DNA of 64,000 nt from Candidatus Rubrivivax defluviihabitans (GTDB taxonomy: Bacteria > Pseudomonadota > Gammaproteobacteria > Burkholderiales > Burkholderiaceae_C): positions 1-64,000 of the forward strand of contig JADJMW010000008.1 of NCBI GenBank assembly GCA_016709385.1. Reading direction: 5' to 3'. How positions within the stretch are numbered: position 1 is the stretch's first letter; each line of letters begins with the position of its first letter. The notes under the pieces are model-generated. The model was not told the DNA's origin. It ran no database searches and saw nothing but the letters and a program-made list of their open reading frames with translations. Shown here piece after piece: positions 51,394 to 60,265 of this stretch. The position numbers were made by a program, and so were the translations under genes.

Positions 51394-52950
51394 GTGAGTC
51401 TGTTCAAAGCTGCATCCACCGTTTCCCTCCTGACCCTGGTCTCCCGTGTCACCGGGCTGGTGCGTGAACAACTCATCGCCGCCAGCTTCGGCGCCAGCGC
51501 GGCCACCGACGCCTTCAACGTCGCCTTCCGGCTGCCCAACCTGTTCCGGCGCCTGTTTGCCGAAGGTGCGTTTTCGCAGGCCTTCGTGCCGCTGCTGGCG
51601 GCCACGCGTGAACGCGAAGGCGACGCCGCCACGCGGGCGCTGATCGATGCCGTGGCCACGGTGCTGGCCTGGGCGCTGCTGCTGACCTGCGTCGTCGGCG
51701 TCGCGGGCGCGCCGGTGCTGGTGTGGGTCATCGGCTCCGGGCTCGAGCGTTTCGAGACCGCCGTGGTGCTGACGCGCTGGATGTTTCCCTATATCGGCTT
51801 CATGTCGATGGTGGCGCTGGCCGCCGGTATCCTGAACACCTGGAAGCGCTTCGCGGTGCCGGCGGTGACGCCGGTGCTGCTGAACCTGAGCGTGATCGCC
51901 GCCGCGTGGTGGGGGGCGCCGCGGCTTGCGGGTGCCGGCATCGACCCCATCTTTGCGCTGGCGGGCGGGGTCATGCTCGGCGGCGTGCTGCAGGCGGCGA
52001 TGCAGATCCCGGCGCTGGCGGCCATCGGCGCGCTGCCGCGTTTCGGCCTGTCACCCGCGGCCATCGGGCGCGCCTGGCGGCACCCGGGCGTGAGCCGGGT
52101 GCTGCAGCAGATGGCGCCGGCGCTGCTGGGCGTTTCGGTGGCGCAGATCTCGCTGCTCATCAATACGCAGATCGCCTCGCACGTGGCGGTGGGCGCCGTG
52201 TCGTGGCTGACCTATGCCGACCGGCTGATGGAATTTCCCACCGCGCTGCTGGGCGTGGCGCTGGGCGTGGTGCTGTTGCCGCAGCTTTCGGCGGCACAGG
52301 CGCGGCAGGACGCGCACGCCTATTCCGAGATGCTCGACTGGAGCCTGCGCCTGGTGCTGATGCTGGCGCTGCCTTGCGCGTTGGCGCTGCTGCTGTTTCC
52401 GGTGGGCCTGATCACGGTGCTTTATCACTACGGCGCCTTCACCGCGGCCGACGTGGAGATGACGGCGCGCGCGCTGCGCGGCTACGGCTTCGGCCTGCTC
52501 GGGCTGGTCTCGATCAAGGTGCTGGCGCCGGCCTTCTACGCCCGCATGGACATCCGCACGCCGGTGAAGATCGCCATCGGCGTGCTGCTGGCCACACAGG
52601 CCATGAACCTCGTGCTCGTGCCTTGGCTGGGCCACGCCGGGCTGGCGCTGGCCATCGGCCTGGGCGCACTGGTCAATGCCGGCTTCCTGCTCGGCGGGCT
52701 GCTGCGGCGCGGCGTCTACCGGCCGCGGCCGGGCTGGGGCGGCTTCATGGCGCGCGTGGCCGTGGCCAACCTGGCGCTGGGCGCCGGCCTGGCCTGGGCG
52801 GCGCAGGGCATCGACTGGATCGGCCTGCAGGCCCACTGGGGCCAGCGTGCCGGTGCCGTGGCGCTGGTGCTGGCCGGCGTGGCGCTGCTGTATTTCGCCG
52901 TGCTGGCCGCCTGTGGCCTGCGGCCGCGGCACCTGCTCCGTCGCGGCTGA
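51394..52950 (+). CDS. murJ: Lipid II flippase MurJ
   Basis: A 518-residue MOP-family membrane protein with about 14 helices. It flips lipid II for peptidoglycan synthesis. Family marks are FKAASTVSLLTLVSRVTGLVREQLIAASFGA, FRLPNLFRRLFAEGAFSQAFVP and the Arg/Asp-lined cavity. It uses a GTG start; homologues also begin MSLFKA or MNLLKA. Located in the common rpsT-murJ pair of betaproteobacteria. Confidence 0.96.
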   Translation: MSLFKAASTVSLLTLVSRVTGLVREQLIAASFGASAATDAFNVAFRLPNLFRRLFAEGAFSQAFVPLLAATREREGDAATRALIDAVATVLAWALLLTCVVGVAGAPVLVWVIGSGLERFETAVVLTRWMFPYIGFMSMVALAAGILNTWKRFAVPAVTPVLLNLSVIAAAWWGAPRLAGAGIDPIFALAGGVMLGGVLQAAMQIPALAAIGALPRFGLSPAAIGRAWRHPGVSRVLQQMAPALLGVSVAQISLLINTQIASHVAVGAVSWLTYADRLMEFPTALLGVALGVVLLPQLSAAQARQDAHAYSEMLDWSLRLVLMLALPCALALLLFPVGLITVLYHYGAFTAADVEMTARALRGYGFGLLGLVSIKVLAPAFYARMDIRTPVKIAIGVLLATQAMNLVLVPWLGHAGLALAIGLGALVNAGFLLGGLLRRGVYRPRPGWGGFMARVAVANLALGAGLAWAAQGIDWIGLQAHWGQRAGAVALVLAGVALLYFAVLAACGLRPRHLLRRG

Positions 52951-52967
52951 CCTTTACACTGGCGCTG

Positions 52968-53822
52968 ATGTCCGGTTCCCCGCACTTCGAAACGCCCACG
53001 GCGCTGGAATATTTCGCCACGCTGGTGGCCGACGACGCCACGCTGCCGGTGCTGGAGGCCGCCGTGGCGGTGGCGCAGGACGAATTTCCGGGCCTGGACG
53101 TGCAGGGGGTGCTGGCGCAAGTGGACGGCCTGGCCGACCGGCTGCGCCGTCGCATTCCGGCCGACGCCGCGCCGCTGCAGCGGCTGCGCCTGCTGAATCG
53201 CTACTTTTTCCAGGAACTGGGTTTTGCGGGCAACGTCAACGATTACTACGACCCGCGCAACAGCTACCTGCCGGCGGTGCTGGAAAGCCGGCGCGGCATT
53301 CCACTGACGCTGGCGCTGCTGTATATCGAACTGGCCACGCAGGCCGGTCTGCAGGCGCAGGGCATCTCGTTTCCTGGGCACTTCCTGGTCAAGCTGCACC
53401 TGCCGCGCGGCGAGGTCGTGATCGACCCCTTCAGCGGCCAGTCGCTGTCGCGCGAGGACCTCGAAGAGCGGTTGCAGCCGCTGCGCGCCGCCAGCGGGTG
53501 GGACGGCGACGACGAGGTGCCGCTGGGCTTGTTCCTGCAGTCGGCACCTGCGCGCGACGTGGTGGCGCGACTGCTGCGCAACCTGCGCGAGATCCACCGC
53601 GGCAGCGGCGACCTGGAGCGCCTGGCGCGGGTGCTGCAGCGGCTGGTCATCCTGTTGCCGCAGGCCTGGGACGAGCGGCGCGAACTGGCCCTGGTGCTGG
53701 CCGAACTGGGCCGCCACGCGCGTGCCGCCGAGGAACTGGCGGTCTACCTGCAGCACCGGCCGTCGGCGGGCGACGCCACGGCCTTGCGCCGGCAGCTCGC
53801 CACCTGGCGGCGCCTGTCATGA
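52968..53822 (+). CDS. SirB1/transglutaminase-like TPR protein
   Basis: A 284-residue protein. The N-terminal SirB1 (transglutaminase-like) domain has YFFQELGFAGNVNDYYDPRNSYLPAVLESRRGIPLTLALLYIELA and FPGHFLVKL, without a convincing catalytic cysteine. The C-terminal part has TPR-like helices (DVVARLLRNLREIHRGSGDLERLARVLQRLVIL, RRELALVLAELGRHARAAEELAVYL). Its exact role is unknown. It follows murJ after 17 bases. Confidence 0.88.
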   Translation: MSGSPHFETPTALEYFATLVADDATLPVLEAAVAVAQDEFPGLDVQGVLAQVDGLADRLRRRIPADAAPLQRLRLLNRYFFQELGFAGNVNDYYDPRNSYLPAVLESRRGIPLTLALLYIELATQAGLQAQGISFPGHFLVKLHLPRGEVVIDPFSGQSLSREDLEERLQPLRAASGWDGDDEVPLGLFLQSAPARDVVARLLRNLREIHRGSGDLERLARVLQRLVILLPQAWDERRELALVLAELGRHARAAEELAVYLQHRPSAGDATALRRQLATWRRLS

Positions 53823-53913
53823 GCGCGCCGGACCCGTTTCCAGGCGCTCATCCCGGAGCGCACAGCGCGCAGGGTCGTCCTGTGATCAGGCGCGGCCTGT
53901 GCCCGAACGCGCG

Positions 53914-54645
53914 ATGAAACAGATCCCGCTGGCCATCGGCCCCGAGCCCGCGCCCAGGTTCGACAATTTTCTGCCCGGCGCCAACGCTGCGGCGCTGCAG
54001 CATCTGCGCGCGCTGGTGCTGCCGGCCGCGCCGGTCTACCTGTGGGGCCCAGCCGGCAGCGGCAAGACGCACCTGCTGCGCGCGCTGGCGGCGCGCATCC
54101 AGGACGAGGGCCAGGGGGTGGCCTGGTTCGACGCCGCGGATGCGCTGCCGTGGACCTTGCCGCCCGGGGCGGCGCTGGCGTGCATCGACCGCTGCGAACG
54201 GCTCGACACCGACGCCCAGCATGCCGCGTTTTCGCTGTTCGTGGAGGCCGCTTCGCAAGGCGTGCAGATGGCCGCCGCCGGCACCCTGCCGCCAGTGGAC
54301 CTGCCGCTGCGCGACGACCTGCGCACGCGGCTGGCCTGGGGCCATGTCTTCGCACTACAGCCCCTGGCCGACCCCGAGACGCGTGCCGTGCTGCGCCGCG
54401 AGGCCGACCGGCGCGGTATCTTGCTCTCGGACGAGGTCATGAACCATTTGCTGACGCGCTTCGAGCGCGACCTCTCGCACCTGATGCGCCTGCTGGACCG
54501 GCTGGACCGCTTTGCGCTGGCCAACGCGCGACCGGTGACGGTGCCGCTGCTGCGCCAGATGCTGCAGGAAGAGGGCGCCGGCACATCGGACACCGCCGCC
54601 GTTGCAACCGAACCGCCGGCCGCCCAACCGGCGCACGCGCGATGA
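53914..54645 (+). CDS. hda: DnaA regulatory inactivator Hda
   Basis: A 243-residue AAA+ protein that stimulates DnaA-ATP hydrolysis after initiation. The N-terminal MKQIPLAIGP has a clamp-binding-like QIPL. Walker A is GPAGSGKTH (45-53). Sensor and arginine-finger regions follow in RLAWGHVFALQPL and DLSHLMRLLDRLDRFAL. The C-terminal ~25 residues are a proline/alanine tail. The start is the ATG; a GTG four codons upstream is possible. It overlaps the HAD gene by ATGA. Confidence 0.93.
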   Translation: MKQIPLAIGPEPAPRFDNFLPGANAAALQHLRALVLPAAPVYLWGPAGSGKTHLLRALAARIQDEGQGVAWFDAADALPWTLPPGAALACIDRCERLDTDAQHAAFSLFVEAASQGVQMAAAGTLPPVDLPLRDDLRTRLAWGHVFALQPLADPETRAVLRREADRRGILLSDEVMNHLLTRFERDLSHLMRLLDRLDRFALANARPVTVPLLRQMLQEEGAGTSDTAAVATEPPAAQPAHAR

Positions 54646-55310
54646 AGCTCACGCTGTTCGACCTGGACGGCACGCTGCTGCCCAAGGATTCCGACCACGC
54701 CTTCGGCGAATTCGTCGTCGCGCTGGGCTGGGCCGACCGCGAGGACTTCCGTCGCCGCAACGACGCGTTCTACGAGGACTACCTGGCGGGCCGGCTCGAC
54801 ATCGACGCCTATGTCGATTTCGCCACCGCCCCCTGGCGCGGCCGGCCGGCCGACGACCTGGCCCGGGCCACGGCCCGTTTTTTGAAGGAAGTCGTGCGCC
54901 CGATGCTGCATCCGGCCGCGCTGGGCCTGGTGCAGCGCCACCAGCGCGAGGGCGACCTGGTGGCCATCGTCACCGCCACCAACGACTTCATCACGCGACC
55001 CATCGCCGGCTTGCTGGGGGTGGACGAACTCATCGCCACCGACCTGGCGCGCGACGAAGCGGGCCGCGTCACCGGCAGCATTCATGGCGTGCCCGCCTTC
55101 CGCGAAGGCAAGATCACCCGCGTGCAGCAGTGGCTGTCGGCGCGCGAGCGGGCGCTCGGCGACTTCGAGTGCAGCACCTTCTACAGCGATTCCACCAACG
55201 ACCTGCCGCTGCTCGAGCATGTCAGCCACCCCGTGGCCACCAACCCCGGCCCCGCGCTCGAGCGCATCGCGCAGCAGCGCGGCTGGCCCATCCTGAAACT
55301 GTTTCCATGA
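54642..55310 (+). CDS. HAD-superfamily phosphatase (HAD-IB)
   Basis: A 222-residue phosphatase with motif I DLDGTLL (residues 6-12), motif II VTATN, and motif III/IV YSDSTNDLPLLEH. It is close to the SerB-like IB subfamily, common beside hda and pcnB in betaproteobacteria. Substrate unknown, possibly a phosphorylated metabolite. It overlaps hda and pcnB, so all three are probably one transcript. Confidence 0.9.
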   Translation: MKLTLFDLDGTLLPKDSDHAFGEFVVALGWADREDFRRRNDAFYEDYLAGRLDIDAYVDFATAPWRGRPADDLARATARFLKEVVRPMLHPAALGLVQRHQREGDLVAIVTATNDFITRPIAGLLGVDELIATDLARDEAGRVTGSIHGVPAFREGKITRVQQWLSARERALGDFECSTFYSDSTNDLPLLEHVSHPVATNPGPALERIAQQRGWPILKLFP

Positions 55311-56896
55311 TCAAGAAGTTCATCAAGCGCCTGCTCGGCCAGGGTGACAAGACCCCGGCGCCGCCCCCGGAACCCGTGATCCCGCTGGGTGCGCGGGTCG
55401 AGGTGCCGCAGGCCCAGCATGGCATCGACCCGGCGTTGCTGGACGCCAACGCCGTGCGCGTGGTGCGCACGCTGCACGAGGCCGGCTACGAGGCCTACAT
55501 CGTGGGCGGGGCGGTGCGCGACCTGCTGGTGGGCCTGCGGCCGAAGGACTTCGACGTCGCCACCGACGCCACGCCCGAGCAAATCAAGGCCTTGTTCCGC
55601 CGCGCCTTCATCATCGGCCGCCGCTTCCGGCTGGTGCACGTGGTCTTCGGCCGTGGCCGCGAGCATGAGACGATCGAGGTCTCCACTTTCCGTGCCTACC
55701 TCGACACCGCCGCCGCCGACCAGGTACCCGGCAACGAGAAGACCAGCCGGCACGAGATCGCCGACAAGAAGCACGTGGTGGACTCCAGCGGCCGCGTGCT
55801 GCGCGACAACGTCTGGGGCCCGCAGGTGGAAGACGCGGCGCGGCGCGACTTCACCATCAACGCCATGTACTACGACCCGATCACGCAGACGGTGGTCGAC
55901 TACCACGGCGGCCTGGCCGACGTGCGCGCCCGCGTGCTGCGCATGATCGGCGACCCCGACACACGCTACCGCGAAGACCCGGTGCGCATCATCCGCATCG
56001 TGCGTTTCGCGGCCAAGCTCGGCTTCACCATCGACCCGGCCACCGAGCGGCCGATCGCCGCCACCGCGCCGCTGCTGGCCAACGTGCCGCTGTCGCGGCT
56101 GTTCGACGAGATGGTCAAGCTGCTGCAGACCGGGCATGCGCTGGCCAGCATCGAGCAGCTCAAGAAGCACCGGCTGATCGGTGGCCGGGGCGGGGTGTTC
56201 CCCGTGCTCGACGCCGCCTTGTCGCTGGACGCACCCAACCCGCCGCGGCAAAGATTCGTTCGCCTGGCACTGGAGGACACCGACCGCCGTGTCGACGAGG
56301 GCCGCGCCGTGGTGCCCAGCTTCATGCTCGCCTGCCTGCTGTGGCACGACGTGCTGGAACGCTGGAGCGTGCTGAAGAGCGGCGGCGAGGCGCCGTTTCC
56401 GGCATTGCAGCAGGCGGTCGACGCCGTCTTCGACGCCCGCATCGGCGACATCTCGGGCCGCGGCAAGCTGGCCGCCGACATGCGCGAGGTCTGGCTCATG
56501 CAGCCGCGCTTCGAACGCCGGACGGCGAGTTCGGCGCTCTCGCTCGTCAACCAGCCGCGCTTCCGCGCCGGCTACGATTTTCTGCGCCTGCGCGCCGACT
56601 GCGGCGAGGTGCCCAGCGAGCTGGCCGACTGGTGGGAAGACTTCCACCTGGGCGACGACGACGAGCGCGAGGCGCTGCTGCAGGACCTGCGCGCCACCCT
56701 GCCGCCCAAGGTGCGACGGGTGCCGGCGGCCGAAGCCGCTGCGCCGCGTGAGCCAGCCGGGCCAGTCGCGAAGTCGGACGCTGCAGCGCTGGAAGGCGAA
56801 GCCGCACCGCGAAAGCGCCGGCGTCGGCGGCGCAAGCCGGCGGGCGACGGCGGTGGCCCTGCTTCTGGGGAGAGCCGCCCAGCGACCGCGGAATGA
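55307..56896 (+). CDS. pcnB: Poly(A) polymerase I
   Basis: A 529-residue nucleotidyltransferase that adds poly(A) tails and marks RNA for decay. The catalytic part has GGAVRDLLVGLRPKDFDVATDATPEQI with the metal-binding DFD at 81-83, then the RRDFTINAM motif. The C-terminal ~65 residues are basic and disordered (RKRRRRRRK), suitable for RNA binding. The first residues (MIKKFIKRLLGQ) may bind the membrane. Overlaps the HAD gene by four bases and folK by four. Confidence 0.96.
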   Translation: MIKKFIKRLLGQGDKTPAPPPEPVIPLGARVEVPQAQHGIDPALLDANAVRVVRTLHEAGYEAYIVGGAVRDLLVGLRPKDFDVATDATPEQIKALFRRAFIIGRRFRLVHVVFGRGREHETIEVSTFRAYLDTAAADQVPGNEKTSRHEIADKKHVVDSSGRVLRDNVWGPQVEDAARRDFTINAMYYDPITQTVVDYHGGLADVRARVLRMIGDPDTRYREDPVRIIRIVRFAAKLGFTIDPATERPIAATAPLLANVPLSRLFDEMVKLLQTGHALASIEQLKKHRLIGGRGGVFPVLDAALSLDAPNPPRQRFVRLALEDTDRRVDEGRAVVPSFMLACLLWHDVLERWSVLKSGGEAPFPALQQAVDAVFDARIGDISGRGKLAADMREVWLMQPRFERRTASSALSLVNQPRFRAGYDFLRLRADCGEVPSELADWWEDFHLGDDDEREALLQDLRATLPPKVRRVPAAEAAAPREPAGPVAKSDAAALEGEAAPRKRRRRRRKPAGDGGGPASGESRPATAE

Positions 56897-57435
56897 AGCG
56901 CGCAGGTCCTGTGCCGAAACCCGGCGGGCCCGAAGAGCACGAGGCTGTGGTGCCGGATGGCGAACGCGTCTTCATCGGCCTGGGCGCCAATCTCGGCGAT
57001 GCGCGGACCGCCGTTGCGCAGGCGCTGGACGCATTGGCCGCGTTGCCGCAGACGCGGCTGGTGGCGGTATCGCGGCTGTACCGCAGCGCCCCGGTGGACG
57101 CCCAGGGCCCGGATTTCGTCAATGCCGTGGCCGAACTGCGCACCGGACTGACGCCGCGGGACTTGCTGTCGGCGCTGCAAGCCATCGAACACGCCCATGG
57201 ACGCGAACGCCCCCATCGCAATGCTCCGCGCACGCTCGACCTGGACCTGCTGCTCTATGGCCAGCGCGTCGTCGAAGAACCCGGGCTGGCCTTGCCGCAC
57301 CCGCGCCTGCACGAGCGCGCCTTCGTGCTGCTGCCGCTGGCCGAACTGGCGCCCGAACTCGAGCACCCGCGGCTCGGGCCGCTGGCGGCCTTTCGCGAAC
57401 GGGTCGCCGCTCAGCCGATCCAGGCCCTGGCCTGA
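56893..57435 (+). CDS. folK: 2-amino-4-hydroxy-6-hydroxymethyldihydropteridine pyrophosphokinase
   Basis: A 180-residue HPPK of folate synthesis. It shows VFIGLGANLGDARTAV, SRLYRSAPVDAQGPDFVNAVAEL, and the signature RNAPRTLDLDLLLYG. The N-terminal ~25 residues precede the usual start and are not conserved. The 3' end overlaps a convergent TM2 gene by 25 bases. Confidence 0.95.
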   Translation: MKRAGPVPKPGGPEEHEAVVPDGERVFIGLGANLGDARTAVAQALDALAALPQTRLVAVSRLYRSAPVDAQGPDFVNAVAELRTGLTPRDLLSALQAIEHAHGRERPHRNAPRTLDLDLLLYGQRVVEEPGLALPHPRLHERAFVLLPLAELAPELEHPRLGPLAAFRERVAAQPIQALA

Positions 57436-57881
57436 GCGCCGGCCACGGGCGCGGCCAGCTGCCACTCGAAAAACTTCTGCCCGCCGTAGGCCATGGTGCC
57501 CATGAATGCCGCGCCGCCGACCAGCAGCGCCAGGATCGCCGCCAGCACCGGGCCCCAGCCGGTGGCATGCACGGGCTGGCCTGGGTTGTGGCGCGCGTCC
57601 CACCTCTCGTCGGGTGTGAGTGCGTAGACGATGGCCGTGAGACTGGCCAGCGACAGCATCAGCCCCAGCAAGGGGATCAGCAGCCAGGCCAGCATGTCGT
57701 CCTGGCCCAAAGCGCGGAGCCGCTGCACGCCCGCCAGGCCCAGCAGCGTGGGCAGCGGGTAGGCCCACACGAGGCGATCGCGCCTGCCGTACAGGTACAG
57801 GCGGTGCAGGCCCAGCGCGCCCAGCGCCAGCGTCAGCCAGGCGGCCACGGTCTTGGATCGGTACGGCTGCGGCGAAGGCAT
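57411..57881 (-). CDS. TM2-domain membrane protein
   Basis: A 156-residue protein with a TM2 domain at the start (YRSKTVAAWLTLALGALGLHRLYLYG) and two further hydrophobic stretches (LLIPLLGLMLSLASLTAIVYAL, GPVLAAILALLVGGAAFMG). Function unknown. I use the ATG giving MPSPQPYRSKT; one nine codons earlier is possible. Convergent with folK, which it overlaps. Confidence 0.8.
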   Translation of the reverse strand: MPSPQPYRSKTVAAWLTLALGALGLHRLYLYGRRDRLVWAYPLPTLLGLAGVQRLRALGQDDMLAWLLIPLLGLMLSLASLTAIVYALTPDERWDARHNPGQPVHATGWGPVLAAILALLVGGAAFMGTMAYGGQKFFEWQLAAPVAGAQARAWIG

Positions 57882-57918
57882 GAGCACGGATTGTCGGCGG
57901 ATTCGCAAGCACGCAGCC

Positions 57919-57924
57919 TATAAT
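57919..57924 (+). promoter_or_regulatory. -10 box of the rpsP-rimM-trmD-rplS operon
   Basis: A perfect TATAAT lies about 180 bases before rpsP. No matching -35 at ideal spacing; TTGTCG is 22 bases upstream. Start of transcription is expected near 57931, giving a long leader. Confidence 0.6.
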
Positions 57925-57930
57925 GCGCGG

Positions 57931-58100
57931 TTTTCGGCGCCGGTCCCGGATTAGTCCACTGGGGCGTATCTACGGCGCCGGTGGACCCATCGAGGTCGGC
58001 AGCTGTGCTCCTGGAGCGCGGATGCCGGTCACTTCGACGGCCAGCCCGGTGTGTCTCCCGTGGCGCGGCGGTCGGCCCTGATTCCTTAGGAAAGTTCAAC
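57931..58100 (+). promoter_or_regulatory. Long 5' leader of rpsP with a strong stem-loop
   Basis: About 170 bases without a gene. The hairpin at 57954-57986 has GTCCAC pairing with GTGGAC plus inner GC pairs. Long structured leaders before ribosomal protein operons often carry autoregulation; whether this one does is unknown. I do not match it to a named RNA family. Confidence 0.45.
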
Positions 58101-58349
58101 ATGGTCGTGATCCGGCTGGCTCGTGGCGGCGCCAAGAAGCGTCCGTTCTTCAATATCGTCGTCGCCGACTCCAGGGAGCGCCGCGACGGCCGCTTCATCG
58201 AGCGCGTGGGCTTCTACAACCCCATGGCCGCCGGCGCCGAGCAGCCGTTGCGGCTGGCGCTGGACCGCGTCACGCACTGGGCCGGCGTGGGCGCGCAGCT
58301 CTCGCCCACCGTGGCGCGCCTGGTCGACCAGGCGAAGAAGGCGGCCTGA
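58101..58349 (+). CDS. rpsP: 30S ribosomal protein S16
   Basis: An 82-residue ribosomal protein: MVVIRLARGGAKKRPFFNIVVADSR and RDGRFIERVGFYNPMA are the classic S16 core. It has an AGGAAAG ribosome site. First gene of rpsP-rimM-trmD-rplS. Confidence 0.98.
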   Translation: MVVIRLARGGAKKRPFFNIVVADSRERRDGRFIERVGFYNPMAAGAEQPLRLALDRVTHWAGVGAQLSPTVARLVDQAKKAA

Positions 58350-58359
58350 AGCGGCGGCA

Positions 58360-58935
58360 ATGACCACGCCGGGCGACGCACCCGCGTGGCCGGCCGATGC
58401 GGTCGAGGTGGGCCGCGTGATCGGTGCCTGGGGCGTGAAGGGTGGCATCCGTGTCAAGCCCTTCGCCGCCGACCCGCAGGCGCTGTTTTCCTCCAAGCGC
58501 TGGTACCTGCAGCCGTCCCAGACCGTCTTGCCGCCAGGCAGTCGCGCGGCGCCGACCTTGCCGGCGCTGCTGCGCGTGGTGCAGGCGCGTGAACATGGTG
58601 ACGGCGTGGTGGCCACGGTGCACGACATCGGCGATCGCGACGCGGCGCAGGCCCTGGCCGGCGCCCGGGTTTTCGTGCCACGCGCCAGTTTTCCCACCCC
58701 CGACGAGGGCGAGTTCTACTGGGTCGACCTCATCGGACTGGTGGTGGCCAACCGTGCCGCCGTCGAACTCGGCACCGTCACCGGCCTCATCGAGACCGGC
58801 CCGCATTGCGTGCTGCGCGTTGTCTCGGCCGGTCAAGCACCGCGCGAGCGGCTGATTCCCTTCGTGGCCGCCTACGTGGATGCGGTCGACTTGCCGGGCC
58901 GGCGCATCGCGGTCGACTGGGATCCCGAGGACTGA
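58360..58935 (+). CDS. rimM: 16S rRNA processing protein RimM
   Basis: A 191-residue ribosome maturation factor. The N-terminal RimM domain begins VEVGRVIGAWGVKGGIRVKPFA; the C-terminal PRC-barrel includes FYWVDLIGLVVANRAAVELGTVTGLIETGPHCVLRV and ERLIPFVAAYVDAVDL. It binds S19 and the 30S head. Located directly after rpsP. Confidence 0.96.
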   Translation: MTTPGDAPAWPADAVEVGRVIGAWGVKGGIRVKPFAADPQALFSSKRWYLQPSQTVLPPGSRAAPTLPALLRVVQAREHGDGVVATVHDIGDRDAAQALAGARVFVPRASFPTPDEGEFYWVDLIGLVVANRAAVELGTVTGLIETGPHCVLRVVSAGQAPRERLIPFVAAYVDAVDLPGRRIAVDWDPED

Positions 58936-58948
58936 CGCCGCGCCAGCC

Positions 58949-59707
58949 ATGCGCTTCGACGTCGTCACGATCTTCCCCGAACTCTTCGCGCCGCACCTGA
59001 GCCTGGGCATCACGCGCCGGGCCTACGAGTCGCGTCAGGTCGACGTGCGCCTGTGGCCCCTGCGCGACTTTGCCGACGACGCCTACCGCCGCGTCGACGA
59101 CCGTCCCTACGGCGGCGGCCCGGGCATGGTGATGCTGGCCGAGCCCTTGCTGCGTGTTCTGGCTGCCATTGCCGCCGAGCGCGGCGAGGCGCGGCCCGCG
59201 GTGGTGCACTTCACGCCCACCGGCCGCCGCATCGACCAGGCGGTGGTGCAGGCATTCGCCACCGGCGCGGGCGCGGTGCTGCTGTGCGGGCGCTACGAGG
59301 GCATCGACCAGCGCATCGTCGACGCGCATGTCACGCACGAGCTGAGCCTGGGCGACTTCGTGCTGTCCGGCGGCGAATTGCCGGCGCTGGCACTGCTGGA
59401 CGCCGTGGCGCGGCTGCAGGAAGGCGTGCTGCACGCGCCTTCGCACCAGCAGGACAGTTTTTCCGACGGCCTGCTCGAAGGTCCGCACTACAGCCGCCCG
59501 GAGACGCTGGACATCGGCGGCGCGGAGCAGGCGGTGCCGCAGGTGCTGCTGTCGGGCCACCACGGCGAGATCGCACGCTGGCGCCGCCAGCAGGCACTGG
59601 CGCTGACGGCGCGGCGACGGCCCGACCTCGTCGCTGCGGCGCGCGCGGCCGGGCGGCTGACAGCTGCCGACGAGGCGTATTTGGCCGACCTCGAGTTATA
59701 CTCATAG
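58949..59707 (+). CDS. trmD: tRNA (guanine-N1)-methyltransferase
   Basis: A 252-residue SPOUT enzyme making m1G37. It shows MRFDVVTIFPELF, DDRPYGGGPGMVM, CGRYEGIDQR, and the knot region SLGDFVLSGGELPAL, all matching TrmD. Located directly after rimM, in the standard order. Confidence 0.98.
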   Translation: MRFDVVTIFPELFAPHLSLGITRRAYESRQVDVRLWPLRDFADDAYRRVDDRPYGGGPGMVMLAEPLLRVLAAIAAERGEARPAVVHFTPTGRRIDQAVVQAFATGAGAVLLCGRYEGIDQRIVDAHVTHELSLGDFVLSGGELPALALLDAVARLQEGVLHAPSHQQDSFSDGLLEGPHYSRPETLDIGGAEQAVPQVLLSGHHGEIARWRRQQALALTARRRPDLVAAARAAGRLTAADEAYLADLELYS

Positions 59708-59758
59708 GCTTTTCGATCCTCTGCCGGGCCACCAAGACATCTTCCACCCGCCCGCGAC

Positions 59759-59782
59759 ATGATCGACCGGAGAACCCCTTGA
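59759..59782 (+). other. Possible seven-codon leader ORF overlapping the rplS start
   Basis: ATG ATC GAC CGG AGA ACC CCT TGA encodes MIDRRTP. Its TGA overlaps the TTG start of rplS as TTGA. The rplS ribosome site (GGAG) lies inside this ORF. No translation evidence; seen directly but its use is inference. Confidence 0.35.
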
Positions 59783-60132
59783 ACCTCATCGCCACGCTCG
59801 AGCAGGAAGAGATTTCCCGCCTCAATCCCACCATTCCCGCGTTCGCCCCGGGCGACACGGTGATCGTCAACGTCAAGGTCGTCGAAGGCACGCGCAAGCG
59901 GCTGCAGGCCTACGAAGGCGTGGTCATCGCCAAGCGCAACCGCGGCTTGAACAGCAGCTTCATCGTACGCAAGATCTCCAGCGGCGAAGGCGTGGAGCGC
60001 ACCTTCCAGACCTACAGCCCGCTGATCGACAGCATCGAGGTCAAGCGCCGCGGCGACGTGCGCCGCGCCAAGCTGTACTACCTGCGCCAGCGCAGCGGCA
60101 AGTCGGCGCGCATCAAGGAAAAACTCGGCTGA
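59779..60132 (+). CDS. rplS: 50S ribosomal protein L19
   Basis: A 117-residue protein with the family start MNLIATLEQEEISRLNPTIPAFAPGDTV and GTRKRLQAYEGVVIAKRNRGLNSSFIVRKIS. The start is a TTG: no ATG lies in the correct frame near here, homologues begin with this NLI...LEQEE, and GGAG is placed six bases before it. Last gene of the rpsP operon. Confidence 0.95.
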   Translation: MNLIATLEQEEISRLNPTIPAFAPGDTVIVNVKVVEGTRKRLQAYEGVVIAKRNRGLNSSFIVRKISSGEGVERTFQTYSPLIDSIEVKRRGDVRRAKLYYLRQRSGKSARIKEKLG

Positions 60133-60142
60133 CCGGAGGTCA

Positions 60143-60163
60143 GCCTGCGGCTTTGCCGCAGGC
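60143..60163 (+). terminator. Stem-loop downstream of rplS
   Basis: GCCTGCGGC-TTT-GCCGCAGGC forms nine perfect pairs 10 bases after the rplS stop. There is no T tract after it, so termination may need a factor. A second hairpin follows near 60191-60213. Confidence 0.55.
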
Positions 60164-60265
60164 CGCGCATCATCGCGGAGCGAGTTTTCGGTGCGACCCG
60201 GCGAAGCCGGTCGCGCCATATGCGTGCGTCGCTCAGACTCTTCGCGCCTTGGCTTTTTCACTGCC

